Assembly: GCF_014062315.1 (NCBI RefSeq)
Contig: NZ_JACGLT010000011.1
Location: forward strand, 1 to 64,000
DNA length: 64,000 nucleotides
Direction of reading: 5' to 3'
DNA from: Gelidibacter maritimus
GTDB lineage: Bacteria > Bacteroidota > Bacteroidia > Flavobacteriales > Flavobacteriaceae
The notes beneath the pieces were generated by a model that saw nothing but the letters and a program-made list of their open reading frames with translations, had not been told where the DNA came from and made no database searches. Positions 46,385-56,621 of the stretch are shown piece by piece (positions within the stretch are counted from its first letter, which is position 1; each line of letters opens with the position of its first letter). The translations under genes were made by a program, and so were the position numbers.

Positions 46385-48418
46385 TTAAAGTAGTGGTTCG
46401 TCTTTTTTAACATCCTCTTTAACGTCTTCTGAAGGTGTTTCAACGCTCTCAATATCTGGAGTAGATTCTTTGGCTTTATTCTCACGATCAAGAATGTCCT
46501 CCTTCGCAAATGGACGTGTACCAAAGATACGTTCAAGGTTATCTTTAAAAATCACTTCTTTTTCAAGTAATTCCTCCGCTAACTCAGTCAATTTATCTTT
46601 GTTTTCTTCCAATATTTTGATGGCACGTAAATACTGCGTTTCAATGATTGCAGAGATTTCCTTGTCAATCAACTCTGCCGTTTGCTCACTGTATGGTTTA
46701 GTAAATCCGTATTCTGACTGTCCAGAAGAGTCATAGTAAGTTAAATTTCCAACTTTTTCGCTCAGTCCATAAACGGTAACCATGGCACGTGCTTGTTTTG
46801 TCACCTTCTCCAAATCACTTAAAGCTCCAGTTGATATCTTCCCAAAAATGACCTGTTCAGCGGCGCGACCACCGAGGGCTGCACACATTTCATCCAACAT
46901 TTGCTCTGTTCTTACAATTAAGCGCTCTTCGGGTAAATACCAAGCAGCGCCTAAAGAGCGTCCTCGTGGCACTATAGTTACTTTCACCAATGGTGCAGCA
47001 TGTTCTAACATCCAGCTTATGGTAGCGTGACCAGCTTCGTGGAAAGCAACCGCACGTTTTTCATCAGGTGTAATGATCTTGTTCTTCTTTTCAAGTCCGC
47101 CAATAATTCTATCTACAGCATCTAAGAAGTCTTGTTTATGTACCGCTTTATTACCTTTACGAGCTGCAATTAATGCGGCTTCGTTACATACGTTGGCAAT
47201 ATCCGCACCTGAGAACCCCGGTGTTTGTCTTGCCAAGAAATCAATATCTAAATCTTCACCTTTTTTAATGGGTCTTAAATGCACTTCAAAAATCTCCTTG
47301 CGCTCTACAATATCCGGAAGGTCAACAAAAATCTGTCTATCAAATCGACCGGCACGCATAAGTGCTTTATCTAATATATCTGCTCTGTTGGTTGCCGCAA
47401 GAACAATAACGTTGGTATTGGTGCCAAAACCATCCATTTCAGTCAATAATTGATTCAAGGTGTTTTCACGCTCGTCATTAGAACCTGACATCGCATTTTT
47501 TCCTCTGGCTCGTCCAATGGCGTCTATCTCATCAATAAAAATAATAGAGGGTGATTTTTCCTTTGCCTGTTTGAATAAGTCACGGACTCTTGAAGCTCCA
47601 ACACCCACAAACATTTCAACAAAATCTGACCCAGATAATGAGAAGAAAGGTACTTTGGCCTCTCCAGCTACCGCCTTCGCTAATAGGGTTTTACCGGTTC
47701 CGGGAGGTCCTACAAGTAGTGCTCCTTTTGGAATTTTACCACCTAATGAGGTGTATTTTTCAGGCGTTTTTAAGAAGTCTACGATCTCCTGAACTTCTTC
47801 TTTAGCGCCTTCCAAACCTGCTACATCTTTGAAAGATGTTTTTATATCAGTGTTCTCATCAAACAATTTTGCCTTGGATTTACCGATGTTGAATATCTGT
47901 CCGCCTGCACCGCCACCGGCACCTCCAGACATACGTCTCATAATAAAAATCCAAACACCAATGATCAAAACAAAAGGTAGGAGCCCTAGAAGGAAATCTC
48001 CCCATACATTATGCTCTGTTTCAAATGTGACTTCGGTATTGCTGAGGTTGTTTTCCTTTATAACGTTTCTGATCTCTTCTTGAAAAAGTGCTAAATCACC
48101 AAATTCAAATTTATAATTTGGACTCGGAGATACAGTAGGCAGAATGTTGTTTGGTCTTGTGCCTCTATGGGTTTCTGTCTGTAAAGCGGCGTCGGTAATA
48201 TAAACTTTTGCCTCTCTATTATTGACGATTTCAACTTTGGCGACATCACCATTTTTTAAATATTCAAAAAATTGGGCAGGCGTTGTGCTTTTTGCATCCT
48301 CTCCTCCAAAACCACCGGAGAATATCTGAACTGCAAAAAATGCAGCAATCACCATCCCATAGATCCAATAAGGACTTAATTTTGGTTTTTTGTTTGGGTT
48401 TTTATTTTCTTTTGACAT
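46385..48418 (-). CDS. ftsH: ATP-dependent zinc metalloprotease FtsH
   Basis: 677-aa membrane AAA protease that degrades misfolded and regulatory membrane proteins. TM1 near 18-34, a periplasmic domain, TM2 at about 150-170, then AAA with Walker A GPPGTGKT (about 238-245), Walker [10 protein letters not shown] (about 294-302), the SRH ending at RAGRFDRQI, and the protease HEAGH (about 442-446). The tail is acidic and Glu/Lys rich. The start is 10 bases after rsfS, forming one unit with it. Confidence 0.98.
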   Translation of the reverse strand: MSKENKNPNKKPKLSPYWIYGMVIAAFFAVQIFSGGFGGEDAKSTTPAQFFEYLKNGDVAKVEIVNNREAKVYITDAALQTETHRGTRPNNILPTVSPSPNYKFEFGDLALFQEEIRNVIKENNLSNTEVTFETEHNVWGDFLLGLLPFVLIIGVWIFIMRRMSGGAGGGAGGQIFNIGKSKAKLFDENTDIKTSFKDVAGLEGAKEEVQEIVDFLKTPEKYTSLGGKIPKGALLVGPPGTGKTLLAKAVAGEAKVPFFSLSGSDFVEMFVGVGASRVRDLFKQAKEKSPSIIFIDEIDAIGRARGKNAMSGSNDERENTLNQLLTEMDGFGTNTNVIVLAATNRADILDKALMRAGRFDRQIFVDLPDIVERKEIFEVHLRPIKKGEDLDIDFLARQTPGFSGADIANVCNEAALIAARKGNKAVHKQDFLDAVDRIIGGLEKKNKIITPDEKRAVAFHEAGHATISWMLEHAAPLVKVTIVPRGRSLGAAWYLPEERLIVRTEQMLDEMCAALGGRAAEQVIFGKISTGALSDLEKVTKQARAMVTVYGLSEKVGNLTYYDSSGQSEYGFTKPYSEQTAELIDKEISAIIETQYLRAIKILEENKDKLTELAEELLEKEVIFKDNLERIFGTRPFAKEDILDRENKAKESTPDIESVETPSEDVKEDVKKDEPLL

Positions 48419-48428
48419 TAATTCTTTT

Positions 48429-48800
48429 TTAGTAACTGGTTTCTATAACGGTTGTTTTTGCGTCGCCCCAAAGGCCTTCTATATCGTAGTATTGTCTAAT
48501 ATGCTTTTGAAATACGTGAACTACCACATTGACATAATCCATTAAAACCCATTCTGCATTCTCACTTCCTTCAACATGCCAAGGATGATCTTTAAGTGTT
48601 TTGCTGACTTTCTTTTGAACAGCATTCACAATGGCATTCACTTGTGTGTTTGAGTTTCCTTCGCAAATAATGAAATAATCACAAACCGTATTTTCAATGT
48701 CTCGTAAATCGAGAATTTTTATTTCTTTTCCCTTGACGTCCTCAATACCTTCTAAGATAGTAGCAATCAGTGCGTCTGAGTTATTATTTTCTTTCGCCAT
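48429..48800 (-). CDS. rsfS: Ribosomal silencing factor RsfS
   Basis: 123-aa protein that binds L14 and blocks joining of subunits under starvation. DLRDIENTVCDYFIICEGNS and HPWHVEGSENAEWVLMDYV are the family blocks. The coding-strand TAACTTTG (plus 48821-48828) upstream is an exact -7 element, and birA diverges from it. It forms an operon with ftsH. Confidence 0.95.
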   Translation of the reverse strand: MAKENNNSDALIATILEGIEDVKGKEIKILDLRDIENTVCDYFIICEGNSNTQVNAIVNAVQKKVSKTLKDHPWHVEGSENAEWVLMDYVNVVVHVFQKHIRQYYDIEGLWGDAKTTVIETSY

Positions 48801-48820
48801 TAATTTATTTTAAATTTGTG

Positions 48821-48828
48821 CAAAGTTA
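48821..48828 (-). promoter_or_regulatory. Candidate -7 element of rsfS-ftsH
   Basis: Coding-strand TAACTTTG, exact fit to TAnnTTTG, about 20 bases before the rsfS ATG. No convincing -33 element was seen. Confidence 0.5.
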
Positions 48829-48895
48829 TTGCTTTTTTTAATTCTTTTAAGCCTTATCATCTCATAAGAAAATTATAATTTATTGAAGCTTACAC

Positions 48896-49627
48896 ATGCG
48901 TATAATCAAACTTGATGCCATTGACTCTACCAACACTTACTTAAAAAGTCTAAGTGGGGCAGGTAAGGCAGAAGATGGATTGACCGTGGTAGCTCGTTTG
49001 CAGACTAATGGTAGAGGTCAAATGGGGACGGTTTGGAGCTCTCAAGAGGCTAAAAACCTTACCTTTAGTGTGTTTAAGGATGTTTCATTTCTTAATATTA
49101 GTCAACATTTCTATATCAGTATGGCAGTTTCTTTGGCGGTCTATGCAGCTTTAAAGAACTTGGGAGTGAATAAAATAAAGGTTAAATGGCCCAACGACAT
49201 TTTGTCAGATGATAAAAAAATTGCCGGAATTTTAATCGAGAACGTTATCAAGCTGAACGTGATTACCGGATCTGTAATAGGAATTGGGCTCAATGTCAAT
49301 CAAACTGAATTTAAAGGTCTGCCGGGAGCATCGTCATTATTGTTGCTTTCGGGTCAAGTAAATGATTTGGATGAGGTGTTAAGTGTAATCTTAAAACAGA
49401 TCGATATTTATTTTGATCATCTGAAAGCAAGAAACTTCAAGTCCTTAAAAGCAGAGTACGAATCGCATTTGTTTAGAAAAAACAAACCTTCAACATTTAA
49501 GGATGCTGAAGGTAGTGTGTTTTCGGGCTATATTGTTGGGATATCCGATTTTGGTAACCTATTGGTCAGAATCGAGGACAACATTATAAGAAGCTTTGGT
49601 TTTAAGGAAGTCGTTCTGTTGTACTAA
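48896..49627 (+). CDS. birA: Biotin-[acetyl-CoA-carboxylase] ligase
   Basis: 243-aa monofunctional biotin ligase, lacking the N-terminal DNA-binding domain of E. coli BirA, so no repressor role is expected. Active-site blocks: DAIDSTNTYLK, RLQTNGRGQMGTVWSS, KVKWPNDILSDDKKIAGIL and a C-terminal SH3-like domain. It attaches biotin to acetyl-CoA carboxylase and other carboxylases. Its last codons overlap the stop of the convergent SRPBCC gene by 4 bases. Confidence 0.95.
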   Translation: MRIIKLDAIDSTNTYLKSLSGAGKAEDGLTVVARLQTNGRGQMGTVWSSQEAKNLTFSVFKDVSFLNISQHFYISMAVSLAVYAALKNLGVNKIKVKWPNDILSDDKKIAGILIENVIKLNVITGSVIGIGLNVNQTEFKGLPGASSLLLLSGQVNDLDEVLSVILKQIDIYFDHLKARNFKSLKAEYESHLFRKNKPSTFKDAEGSVFSGYIVGISDFGNLLVRIEDNIIRSFGFKEVVLLY

Positions 49628-50019
49628 ACAACTTTCTTCATATTCGTAACCAAAGTTTCGATGAATTTAGAAATAGGTCCTTTAATCATCATGGCCATCA
49701 TAGGATTGAAGTCGCCTTTAAAGCTCAATGTAACATCGCTCTGATTGTTTCCTGTTTCTTCAATATCGCCAGTCAATGAAAAGTCCAACTTTCCACCTGC
49801 AGCACCAAGAACGATTTTATTTGGTGCAATACTTTCTTTTTTCTTTAAGACAATCTCAGGCATTCCTTTTAATGCAAATAGAAACTTGTCATCGCCCAAA
49901 ACCTCAAATTTATTGATGTTATCAGGCATTAATTGCTCAAAATTTTTGACATCTGAAAGAAAATCAAACACTTCTTGTGGACTTTTTTCAAGATTTACTT
50001 TTGGTGACTCTAAATTCAT
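49624..50019 (-). CDS. SRPBCC (START-like) domain protein
   Basis: 131-aa protein of the SRPBCC hydrophobic-ligand fold. The pattern VNLEKSPQEVFDFLSDVKNF at the start and the C-terminal helix GPISKFIETLVTNMKK are typical. Ligand is unknown. I chose ATG 50019 (MNLESPK) because the family begins here; the longer frame starts 27 bases upstream with no matching residues. Confidence 0.82.
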   Translation of the reverse strand: MNLESPKVNLEKSPQEVFDFLSDVKNFEQLMPDNINKFEVLGDDKFLFALKGMPEIVLKKKESIAPNKIVLGAAGGKLDFSLTGDIEETGNNQSDVTLSFKGDFNPMMAMMIKGPISKFIETLVTNMKKVV

Positions 50020-50141
50020 TTTTATTCCTTGTTTTGTTCCGTTCACAACAAATTTGCGGACGGTTATGGTTCTAATAGGGATGTTACCAAGTCTTTCTTG
50101 AGTTAATAACCATCACCTAATCAATATTTATAGTAATTTAT

Positions 50142-50786
50142 TCAAGAAGCATTCCATTGACTTGGATTGGCATTCCAATCCACTAAGACCTCTTGTTCTT
50201 TAGTGGTGATATATTTGGTGTCTAACGCTTGTTCCAAAAGACATTCATAATTGCTTAGGGTTTGCAGCGTAACATCAGCATCTTTAAAGTTGTTGTTGGC
50301 TACTTCAAACCCGTAGGAGAAAATGGCCACCATCCCTTTAACATTGACGCCAGCCTCTTCGAGTGCTTTTACGGCATTTAGACTACTTTTTCCGGTGCTG
50401 ATTAAATCTTCTACCACCACCACACTTTGGCCTTTATCAATTTTGCCCTCAATTTGATTTTGACGTCCATGAGCCTTGGGCTCAGGTCTGACGTACACAA
50501 ATGGTAGTCCCAAATACTCTGCTACCAAAACACCAATACCAATTGCGCCGGTGGCTACCCCCGCAATAACGTCTGGTTTGCCATATTGTTGTTCAATATG
50601 TTTGGCCATGGTTTCTCGAACAAAATTACGAATGGGTGGGTACGAAAGCACAATGCGGTTGTCACAATAAATTGGCGACTTCCAGCCAGAAGCCCAAGTA
50701 AATGGGTCGTTGGGTTGTAATTTGATGGCGTGAATCTGCAATAGTAGTTCTGCCGTCTTTTTAGCGGTTTGTTTGTTAAGAATCAT
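50142..50786 (-). CDS. pyrE: Orotate phosphoribosyltransferase
   Basis: 214-aa enzyme joining orotate and PRPP to make orotidine 5'-phosphate. PFTWASGWKSPIYCDNR binds orotate, and VVVVEDLISTGKSS (about 118-131) is the PRPP loop. Its promoter element TAATTTTG on the coding strand (50791-50798) ends 4 bases before the ATG, so the mRNA is probably leaderless. It diverges from the Nudix gene. Confidence 0.96.
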   Translation of the reverse strand: MILNKQTAKKTAELLLQIHAIKLQPNDPFTWASGWKSPIYCDNRIVLSYPPIRNFVRETMAKHIEQQYGKPDVIAGVATGAIGIGVLVAEYLGLPFVYVRPEPKAHGRQNQIEGKIDKGQSVVVVEDLISTGKSSLNAVKALEEAGVNVKGMVAIFSYGFEVANNNFKDADVTLQTLSNYECLLEQALDTKYITTKEQEVLVDWNANPSQWNAS

Positions 50787-50790
50787 GGTG

Positions 50791-50798
50791 CAAAATTA
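50791..50798 (-). promoter_or_regulatory. Candidate -7 element of pyrE
   Basis: Coding-strand TAATTTTG, an exact fit to TAnnTTTG, 4 bases before the ATG. Same sequence and spacing as at rarA. Confidence 0.55.
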
Positions 50799-50910
50799 AG
50801 CAATTTTATAGATTTTAAATTTAAAAATTTACTGAAAATTTATTTCAAATTTACTGCTGTGAATCAAATTATTATATTTTTACCAATTCAATACTTCATT
50901 ATTAGAAAAG

Positions 50911-51492
50911 ATGTATAAAGTTTTTGTCAATGACAAACCTATAATTTTGACCACAAAAGTCGAGAAAGAAAAGCATTTCAAAAATTATTTGATGCGTACG
51001 GTCAATATAGGAAAAGTTATAAGAGAACTCAATGCTACCGACTTAAAAGGGGTACATATTATCGGTAAAAACAAAGATAAGTTGTTAAAGTCATTTCTTA
51101 AAAAACTTCCGAATGTTATTGCGGGTGGTGGTAAGGTGTACAACGATAAAGGTGAAATTCTTTTTATTTACAGAAACGATAAATGGGATTTGCCCAAAGG
51201 TAAAATAGAGGGAAAGGAAAGCATAGAAGAGACTTCGTTAAGAGAGGTTGAAGAAGAGACTAAAGTGAACGGGTTGAAAATTGTAAAGCCTTTGGAGACG
51301 ACCTATCATATTTTTAAAAGAAACGGCAGATACCAGCTTAAAATTACCTATTGGTTTGAAATGACCTCTACTTATAAAGGAAAATTGGTGCCGCAAGAAG
51401 ACGAGGGCATTACTAAAGTTGAATGGTTGAGCCCAAAACAGATCAAGAAGGCTATGGAGAATTCTTATGCCAATATTAAACTGCTGGTTTAA
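50911..51492 (+). CDS. NUDIX hydrolase
   Basis: 193-aa protein with an N-terminal half of unknown fold (1-65, including NDKPIILTTKVEKEKHFKNY) and a Nudix domain. The Nudix box is GKIEGKESIEETSLREVEEE followed by T, with the Glu pair for metal. The substrate is not clear; family members hydrolyse nucleoside diphosphate derivatives such as Ap4A or ADP-ribose. It begins 124 bases from pyrE, divergent. Confidence 0.9.
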   Translation: MYKVFVNDKPIILTTKVEKEKHFKNYLMRTVNIGKVIRELNATDLKGVHIIGKNKDKLLKSFLKKLPNVIAGGGKVYNDKGEILFIYRNDKWDLPKGKIEGKESIEETSLREVEEETKVNGLKIVKPLETTYHIFKRNGRYQLKITYWFEMTSTYKGKLVPQEDEGITKVEWLSPKQIKKAMENSYANIKLLV

Positions 51493-51567
51493 TTCTTCCA
51501 GTGCATCCTTGGTCAGCTATAATCTGTAGAAGAGATTTTTGTTGATCATTACCAAATCAATTACACG

Positions 51568-53301
51568 CTACATGACCCTATATATGGGATATTGTAAATG
51601 CGCTAGCTCATAATAGATGCTTTGCTTATGTAGCCAATCCAACTGCGCATACCAACTTTTGGTGAAATCAGAATCTGATTTCTTTTTGGTTTTGAAAGCA
51701 GCAAATAATTCAGGATTGTTCTTTAATAATTCGGCCGCAACATCCTCAAATGCATAGGGTGAAAAACCTTCTTTTTGTTGCAGAATTGTATCGAAGAAAT
51801 TCCAGTTAAAAAATGAATCCGGCGCTTGTGGCTCTAAAGTTTCCAAGAGGTATCTAAAAGCATTTTGATCTGTAGAAATATAATAATCACCTTTTTTGAA
51901 GCTAATGTCTTGGGTTGTTGTGGTGACTTTGGTATTGTAATGCTGGTAATGCCCTTCATAAGCTTGGCTTCTGGTTTGATAAGTGTCAATTTTATAGCTT
52001 TCAACAGTCATGGTGGTGTCTTTTTCGAGAACTTTCATTTCAACCTGATTCAGCTTCAATAAGTCAATGATATCCCACCATCCCTGGGGAATAATGTAAG
52101 CTGTTGGAATAGATACTTCAACTTTTGGCTTGAAATAGTTTTTATAGACCACCTCTTTTATGAACGGTTTACTTCGGTCATATTTTAAGCGGTGCCCACC
52201 TGTAACGTCACTTGGAATCATCCGTCCTTCGAAGCCCTTAAATGTCAGGTTGGTAGATTTTGTAGTGTCTACCATCCAATCCAACGGATAGGTTTTTAAA
52301 GCTTGAAATTGTGTCGTTGCGTTTGCACGTAGTTGTTTTATTTTATGGTGATCAATTTCCATGATGTTCAACATGCTTTTCATCAATTCATAAGTGCCTT
52401 CCACTCGTGGTTTATATGGTTTGAGCATGTGAGTTTCTACCATCATTCCTAAACTGTTGAACAGTGCCGCGTAGCCAGTAGAATAACGAGGTGAGTCCAT
52501 AAACTGTGTAAACCCTGCTTCAGGCACATCATTAAAAACATTAACATAAGGCGTGATGTCCCATTGCTTATTGGCTAACCTCTCTTCCAGATTGGGCATC
52601 ATTTGTTCATGAAGATAGGTGCCCAAATCACCTCCAAGTTTGTTGTGTTGTGTAAATAAATGGGTCAATGTATATTGGTAATCGGCACCATTGCTGACAT
52701 GGTTGTCAATAAAAACGGCGGGTTGCACCAGATGGTAAATTTGGGTGAAGGTTCGTGCGTTTTTGGTGTCAACTTTTATAAAGTCGCGGTTCAAATCATA
52801 ATTTCTTGCGTTCCCTCTAAAACCGTAGACCTCTGGTCCAATTTGATTAGTGCGGGTGGTGGCGTTTCTATTTAGACTTCCCCCAACATTATAAATAGGT
52901 ATGGTTACCAATACGGTATGCATTGGGGCTTTAATTTTGCCTTGTGCCAAATCTCTGAACAAGAGCATTGTGGCATCAATGCCGTCGGGCTCCCCAGGGT
53001 GGATGCCGTTGTTGATCAGCATTGTTTGTTTTGTTTTTCTGATGGTTTCAAAGTTGAAAATCCCATCCGGATTGAAAGTCACCAAATGTAAAGGTTTCCC
53101 AGAATCTGTCGTACCGATACTGTCCAGATGGATTTGCGAATAACTATCTGCCAAACGTTGATAATACGCAATGACTTCTTGATAGGTCCCCGTTTTAAGT
53201 CCGTTACTTTTTTCAAAAACGGTCAAATAGTCATTGGGCGAAATTTTTTCTTGAGCGATGACGGAAAGACTTATAAAAAAGAAAATTAGAACGGTTCTCA
53301 T
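51568..53301 (-). CDS. M14 family zinc carboxypeptidase
   Basis: 577-aa secreted metallopeptidase. A signal peptide (1-16, ending LSVIAQ) is followed by the M14 domain with zinc ligands in NNGIHPGEPDG (His, Glu about 97-100) and IDNHVSNGADY (His about 198), then a later Glu region HMLKPYKPRVEGTYELM. The N-terminal 350 residues hold the catalytic unit; the remainder has no recognised family. Its start is 102 bases from ctlX, divergent. Confidence 0.87.
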   Translation of the reverse strand: MRTVLIFFFISLSVIAQEKISPNDYLTVFEKSNGLKTGTYQEVIAYYQRLADSYSQIHLDSIGTTDSGKPLHLVTFNPDGIFNFETIRKTKQTMLINNGIHPGEPDGIDATMLLFRDLAQGKIKAPMHTVLVTIPIYNVGGSLNRNATTRTNQIGPEVYGFRGNARNYDLNRDFIKVDTKNARTFTQIYHLVQPAVFIDNHVSNGADYQYTLTHLFTQHNKLGGDLGTYLHEQMMPNLEERLANKQWDITPYVNVFNDVPEAGFTQFMDSPRYSTGYAALFNSLGMMVETHMLKPYKPRVEGTYELMKSMLNIMEIDHHKIKQLRANATTQFQALKTYPLDWMVDTTKSTNLTFKGFEGRMIPSDVTGGHRLKYDRSKPFIKEVVYKNYFKPKVEVSIPTAYIIPQGWWDIIDLLKLNQVEMKVLEKDTTMTVESYKIDTYQTRSQAYEGHYQHYNTKVTTTTQDISFKKGDYYISTDQNAFRYLLETLEPQAPDSFFNWNFFDTILQQKEGFSPYAFEDVAAELLKNNPELFAAFKTKKKSDSDFTKSWYAQLDWLHKQSIYYELAHLQYPIYRVM

Positions 53302-53373
53302 CAGGTGTGTTTAGCGATTAATAGCTTCTCATATTTAAACATGCATTGGCTTCCAAATTTAATCAAATTAAAC

Positions 53374-53381
53374 TAATTTTG
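53374..53381 (+). promoter_or_regulatory. Candidate -7 element of ctlX
   Basis: TAATTTTG, an exact fit to TAnnTTTG, ends 22 bases before the ctlX ATG. The nearest TTG upstream is 25 bases away, too far to call a pair. Confidence 0.45.
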
Positions 53382-53403
53382 GGGTCATAAAATCGATATC
53401 ACA

Positions 53404-54339
53404 ATGCATCAAACTACAAATACAATCTTAATGATTCGTCCTGTTCATTTTAGAATGAACGAACAAACAGCGGTCAATAATTATTTTCAGGAAGACCTGG
53501 ATCTCAAGAACTCTGAAATCAATACAAAAGCTCAAGCTGAATTTGATGCATTTGTTGAAAAGCTTAGAGCTGTAGGTGTTAACGTTATTGTGGAAGATGA
53601 TGATAAATTGAATGACACACCAGATTCTATTTTCCCAAATAATTGGGTGAGTTTTCATGAAAATGGTGATGTGGCACTCTATCCTATGTTTGCTGAAAAT
53701 AGACGTAAGGAAAGACGTGAAGAACTTCTTGATCGGTTGGAGGAAGAAGGCTTTGAGATAACCAATATTGTGGACTATACCAGTGCCGAAGAAGATCATT
53801 TCTTTTTGGAAGGTACTGGCAGTATTATCATGGATCGTGTAAATAAAAAGGCATACTGCGCACTATCTCCGAGAGCTGATGAGGAATTGTTTATTGAGTT
53901 CTGTGAGGATTTTGATTATTTTCCGGTGATTTTTACAGCATATCAGACAGTGGATGATGAGCGTTTACCTATTTACCACACCAATGTGATGATGTGTCTT
54001 GCCGAAACTTTTGCGGTAATCTGCTTGGACAGTATTGATGATAAGAAGGAACGCAAAAATGTGGTGCAACACCTTAAAAAAGACGGGAAAGAAGTGATTG
54101 CGATTACAGAATCGCAAATGCATAGTTTTGCTGGTAATATGTTGCAGGTGAGGGGTGCCGATGAAAAACGTTATTTGGCAATGAGTAAAGCCGCACATGA
54201 TAGTTTGACAAGCTTACAAATTTCTAAATTGTCCATGCATTGCGAGATGCTTTACAGCGATTTGGAAACAATTGAAACCTGTGGCGGCGGAAGTGCCCGT
54301 TGTATGATGGCGGAAGTGTTTTTACCGGAAGCAGAATAA
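53404..54339 (+). CDS. ctlX: Citrulline utilization hydrolase CtlX
   Basis: 311-aa pentein-family protein. IRPVHFRMNEQTAVNNYFQ at the start, DTPDSIFPNNWVSFH (about 70-84), HFFLEGTGS (about 139-147), the late HSFAGNMLQVRG and the nucleophile in GGGSARCMMAEVFLP. The CtlX family is a citrulline hydrolase in Francisella. The more distant guanidine hydrolase at 42.3 kb belongs to the same fold but does not share this block pattern. Confidence 0.92.
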   Translation: MHQTTNTILMIRPVHFRMNEQTAVNNYFQEDLDLKNSEINTKAQAEFDAFVEKLRAVGVNVIVEDDDKLNDTPDSIFPNNWVSFHENGDVALYPMFAENRRKERREELLDRLEEEGFEITNIVDYTSAEEDHFFLEGTGSIIMDRVNKKAYCALSPRADEELFIEFCEDFDYFPVIFTAYQTVDDERLPIYHTNVMMCLAETFAVICLDSIDDKKERKNVVQHLKKDGKEVIAITESQMHSFAGNMLQVRGADEKRYLAMSKAAHDSLTSLQISKLSMHCEMLYSDLETIETCGGGSARCMMAEVFLPEAE

Positions 54340-54563
54340 ATTGACCACCCGTTCGCTTGTCCTGAAGCAGCTTTATCGATAGGAAACGTAATCGAGGTTA
54401 AAAGTAAAAATCAATCATTGCTTCCTAAAACTTTGAACTTGGAGCTTTAACCATAAAGGGCACAAAGAGCAGCGCTAAAGTTGCAAGGAAATTGAAGTTG
54501 ACATCGAAATCAGACAGTGTTATGTATAAACTGAAACTCGGAACCTGAAATTGAAGTCCTGTT

Positions 54564-56621
54564 TTAGCTTTCCGCTTCCGTTTTGGGAAGTTCAACATAA
54601 AATTTGGTGCCTACATTCGCCGTGCTTTCAACCCAGATACGGCCCTGATTGAGCTCTACCAATTCTTTACAAATCGTCAAACCTAAGCCTGTTCCTTTTT
54701 CATTTTTGGTGCCAATAGTGGTGAAATTATTGTTTTGAAACAATTTTCTGAGGTTCTCTTTCGGAATGCCAACGCCTGTATCTTCTACACAAATCAACGA
54801 TTTTCCGTTATGTTCCTTGTTTGAGATGGTGATTATATCTCCGACACGACTGAATTTTACGGCATTTGTAATTAAGTTTTGGATAATAATCTCTACCATA
54901 CTTTTATCGGCGTAGATAAAATCGCGCTGAGATTCATCAATTACAACAATGCGTTTTTGTTCAATTTTTTGTTCTACTAAACTGATTTTGCTGTGGAATA
55001 CTTCTTGAATGTCGAAATGTTCGGGATTCGGTTCGAGATTCTGCATTTGGGATTTCGACCAATTTAGAAGATTGAATAATAGTAAGGAAGCATTATCGGC
55101 ATTTTCACTCAATTCAGGAATCAATTCATTAAACTCCTCTTTAGTAATACTATCCTCCTTAAGTAAATCTAAAAATGCTTTGATTGACGAAATAGAGTCT
55201 TTTAGATCATGTGATACAATACTGAACAAGCGATCCTTGACATCGTTGATTTCTTGCAGATGAAGCTTCTGCTCCATAATGGCTTCATTTTGCAGTTGGA
55301 TCTGCTCATTTTTTTCTTCAAGTTCCTGTGTGTATTTAATGGTGCTTTTTCTTTTTAGATAAATCAAAAGCAAAAATGTCAAAACAATTAAAAATGCAAC
55401 AATCAGCCCGTAGGAAAGAAGTTTTAAACTTTTAACTTGATTGGTGTTATTATCTGGTTCGTTGGTGCTTGTGAAGGTGGTGGATTCAATAGATGTTTTG
55501 CCCTCGAGTATATCTTCAATAGAATCAGTGTCTACTGGTAATTGCGGTTGGTTTTCCTGGTCTAAGATCTGTTTTAAGCTGAAATACTCACGTTGCCAGC
55601 GGTAGGCGCTTTGAAACTTCCCGTTGGTGGAGTCCAACGCCATGAGCAACTTATAGTTTTTGAGAAGTTCTTCGTTGTTGCCAACGTCCTTAGCCAAGTT
55701 TTGGGCCTCGTAAATCTGACGTTCGGCAAGTCGGGTGTTTTTTTGTTTTAGATTAAGTAGTCCAATGGAGTTCAAAGCTCGTAAAATCCCTTCCTTATCA
55801 TCTGTTCTTCTGTTAAATTTTAGGCCTTCTACAAGATATTCAGCGGCTTTATCATAATCTTTAAATTTGAGGTATTCTTCTCCAATACGTGGCAATATTT
55901 CACCTTTTAAGGATTGGTCGGTTTCGGGGTTGAGCATCCCTAACACGATTTCATAATACTCAATCGCCTTTCGGTGTTCTTTACGTTTAGAATATAATCG
56001 GGCGATGTTTTTTGTGGAAATTTTAATACCGGTACTATCTTGCAATCGTTCCCTGACGTTTAGGGCCTTCAAATTAAATTCAAGCGATTTGTCTATTTGA
56101 CTCGTATTGTAATAGGCATTAGCTAAATTGTTGTAGGCTAAACTAAGATCTTCATATAGGTTTTGTTCTTCAAATATTCTAATGGCCGATAGAGAATTTA
56201 ATAATCCAGCGTTGTAATTTCCTCTTTTCATCTCTATCAAACCAATACTGTTACTTACTTGTGCAACACCTAAAGCGTCTTGAATTTCAGTGTATAGTTT
56301 TTTTGACTTATTAAAATGATCAATAGCATTGAAATAGTCATTTTTATTGGCATAAATAAGGGCTTGAAAATAGTTGGCTGCAGCAACACCTTTAGTGTAG
56401 TTTAGTGTTATTGAGAGTTGCTCAGTTTCCGAAATGTAGGAGAGTGCCTTTTGATAATCTTGGGCTTTGTAAAGCGCTTTGATAAGATGAATTGAGGTGT
56501 CTACTTTGGCCGTATCCTGATTTTGAAAAGCTAATTGTATAGCAAGACTGTCTATCTCTTTGGTTTGGGCAAAACCAATTGAGACAGCAAAAAAGGCAGC
56601 TAAGACAATTAACCGTTTCAT
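54564..56621 (-). CDS. TPR-containing sensor histidine kinase
   Basis: 685-aa membrane histidine kinase. Signal peptide (1-19), a row of about seven tetratricopeptide repeats in the periplasm (about 40-350), one membrane helix (401-421), a coiled-coil linker (430-460), HisKA with phospho-acceptor His471 (SIVSHDLKDS) and an HATPase domain: N-box LITNAVKF (583-590), G1 DTGVGIP (614-620), G2 GTGLGL (643-648). It lacks an attached response regulator, and no regulator gene lies next to it, so its partner is elsewhere. The stimulus is unknown. Confidence 0.92.
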   Translation of the reverse strand: MKRLIVLAAFFAVSIGFAQTKEIDSLAIQLAFQNQDTAKVDTSIHLIKALYKAQDYQKALSYISETEQLSITLNYTKGVAAANYFQALIYANKNDYFNAIDHFNKSKKLYTEIQDALGVAQVSNSIGLIEMKRGNYNAGLLNSLSAIRIFEEQNLYEDLSLAYNNLANAYYNTSQIDKSLEFNLKALNVRERLQDSTGIKISTKNIARLYSKRKEHRKAIEYYEIVLGMLNPETDQSLKGEILPRIGEEYLKFKDYDKAAEYLVEGLKFNRRTDDKEGILRALNSIGLLNLKQKNTRLAERQIYEAQNLAKDVGNNEELLKNYKLLMALDSTNGKFQSAYRWQREYFSLKQILDQENQPQLPVDTDSIEDILEGKTSIESTTFTSTNEPDNNTNQVKSLKLLSYGLIVAFLIVLTFLLLIYLKRKSTIKYTQELEEKNEQIQLQNEAIMEQKLHLQEINDVKDRLFSIVSHDLKDSISSIKAFLDLLKEDSITKEEFNELIPELSENADNASLLLFNLLNWSKSQMQNLEPNPEHFDIQEVFHSKISLVEQKIEQKRIVVIDESQRDFIYADKSMVEIIIQNLITNAVKFSRVGDIITISNKEHNGKSLICVEDTGVGIPKENLRKLFQNNNFTTIGTKNEKGTGLGLTICKELVELNQGRIWVESTANVGTKFYVELPKTEAES

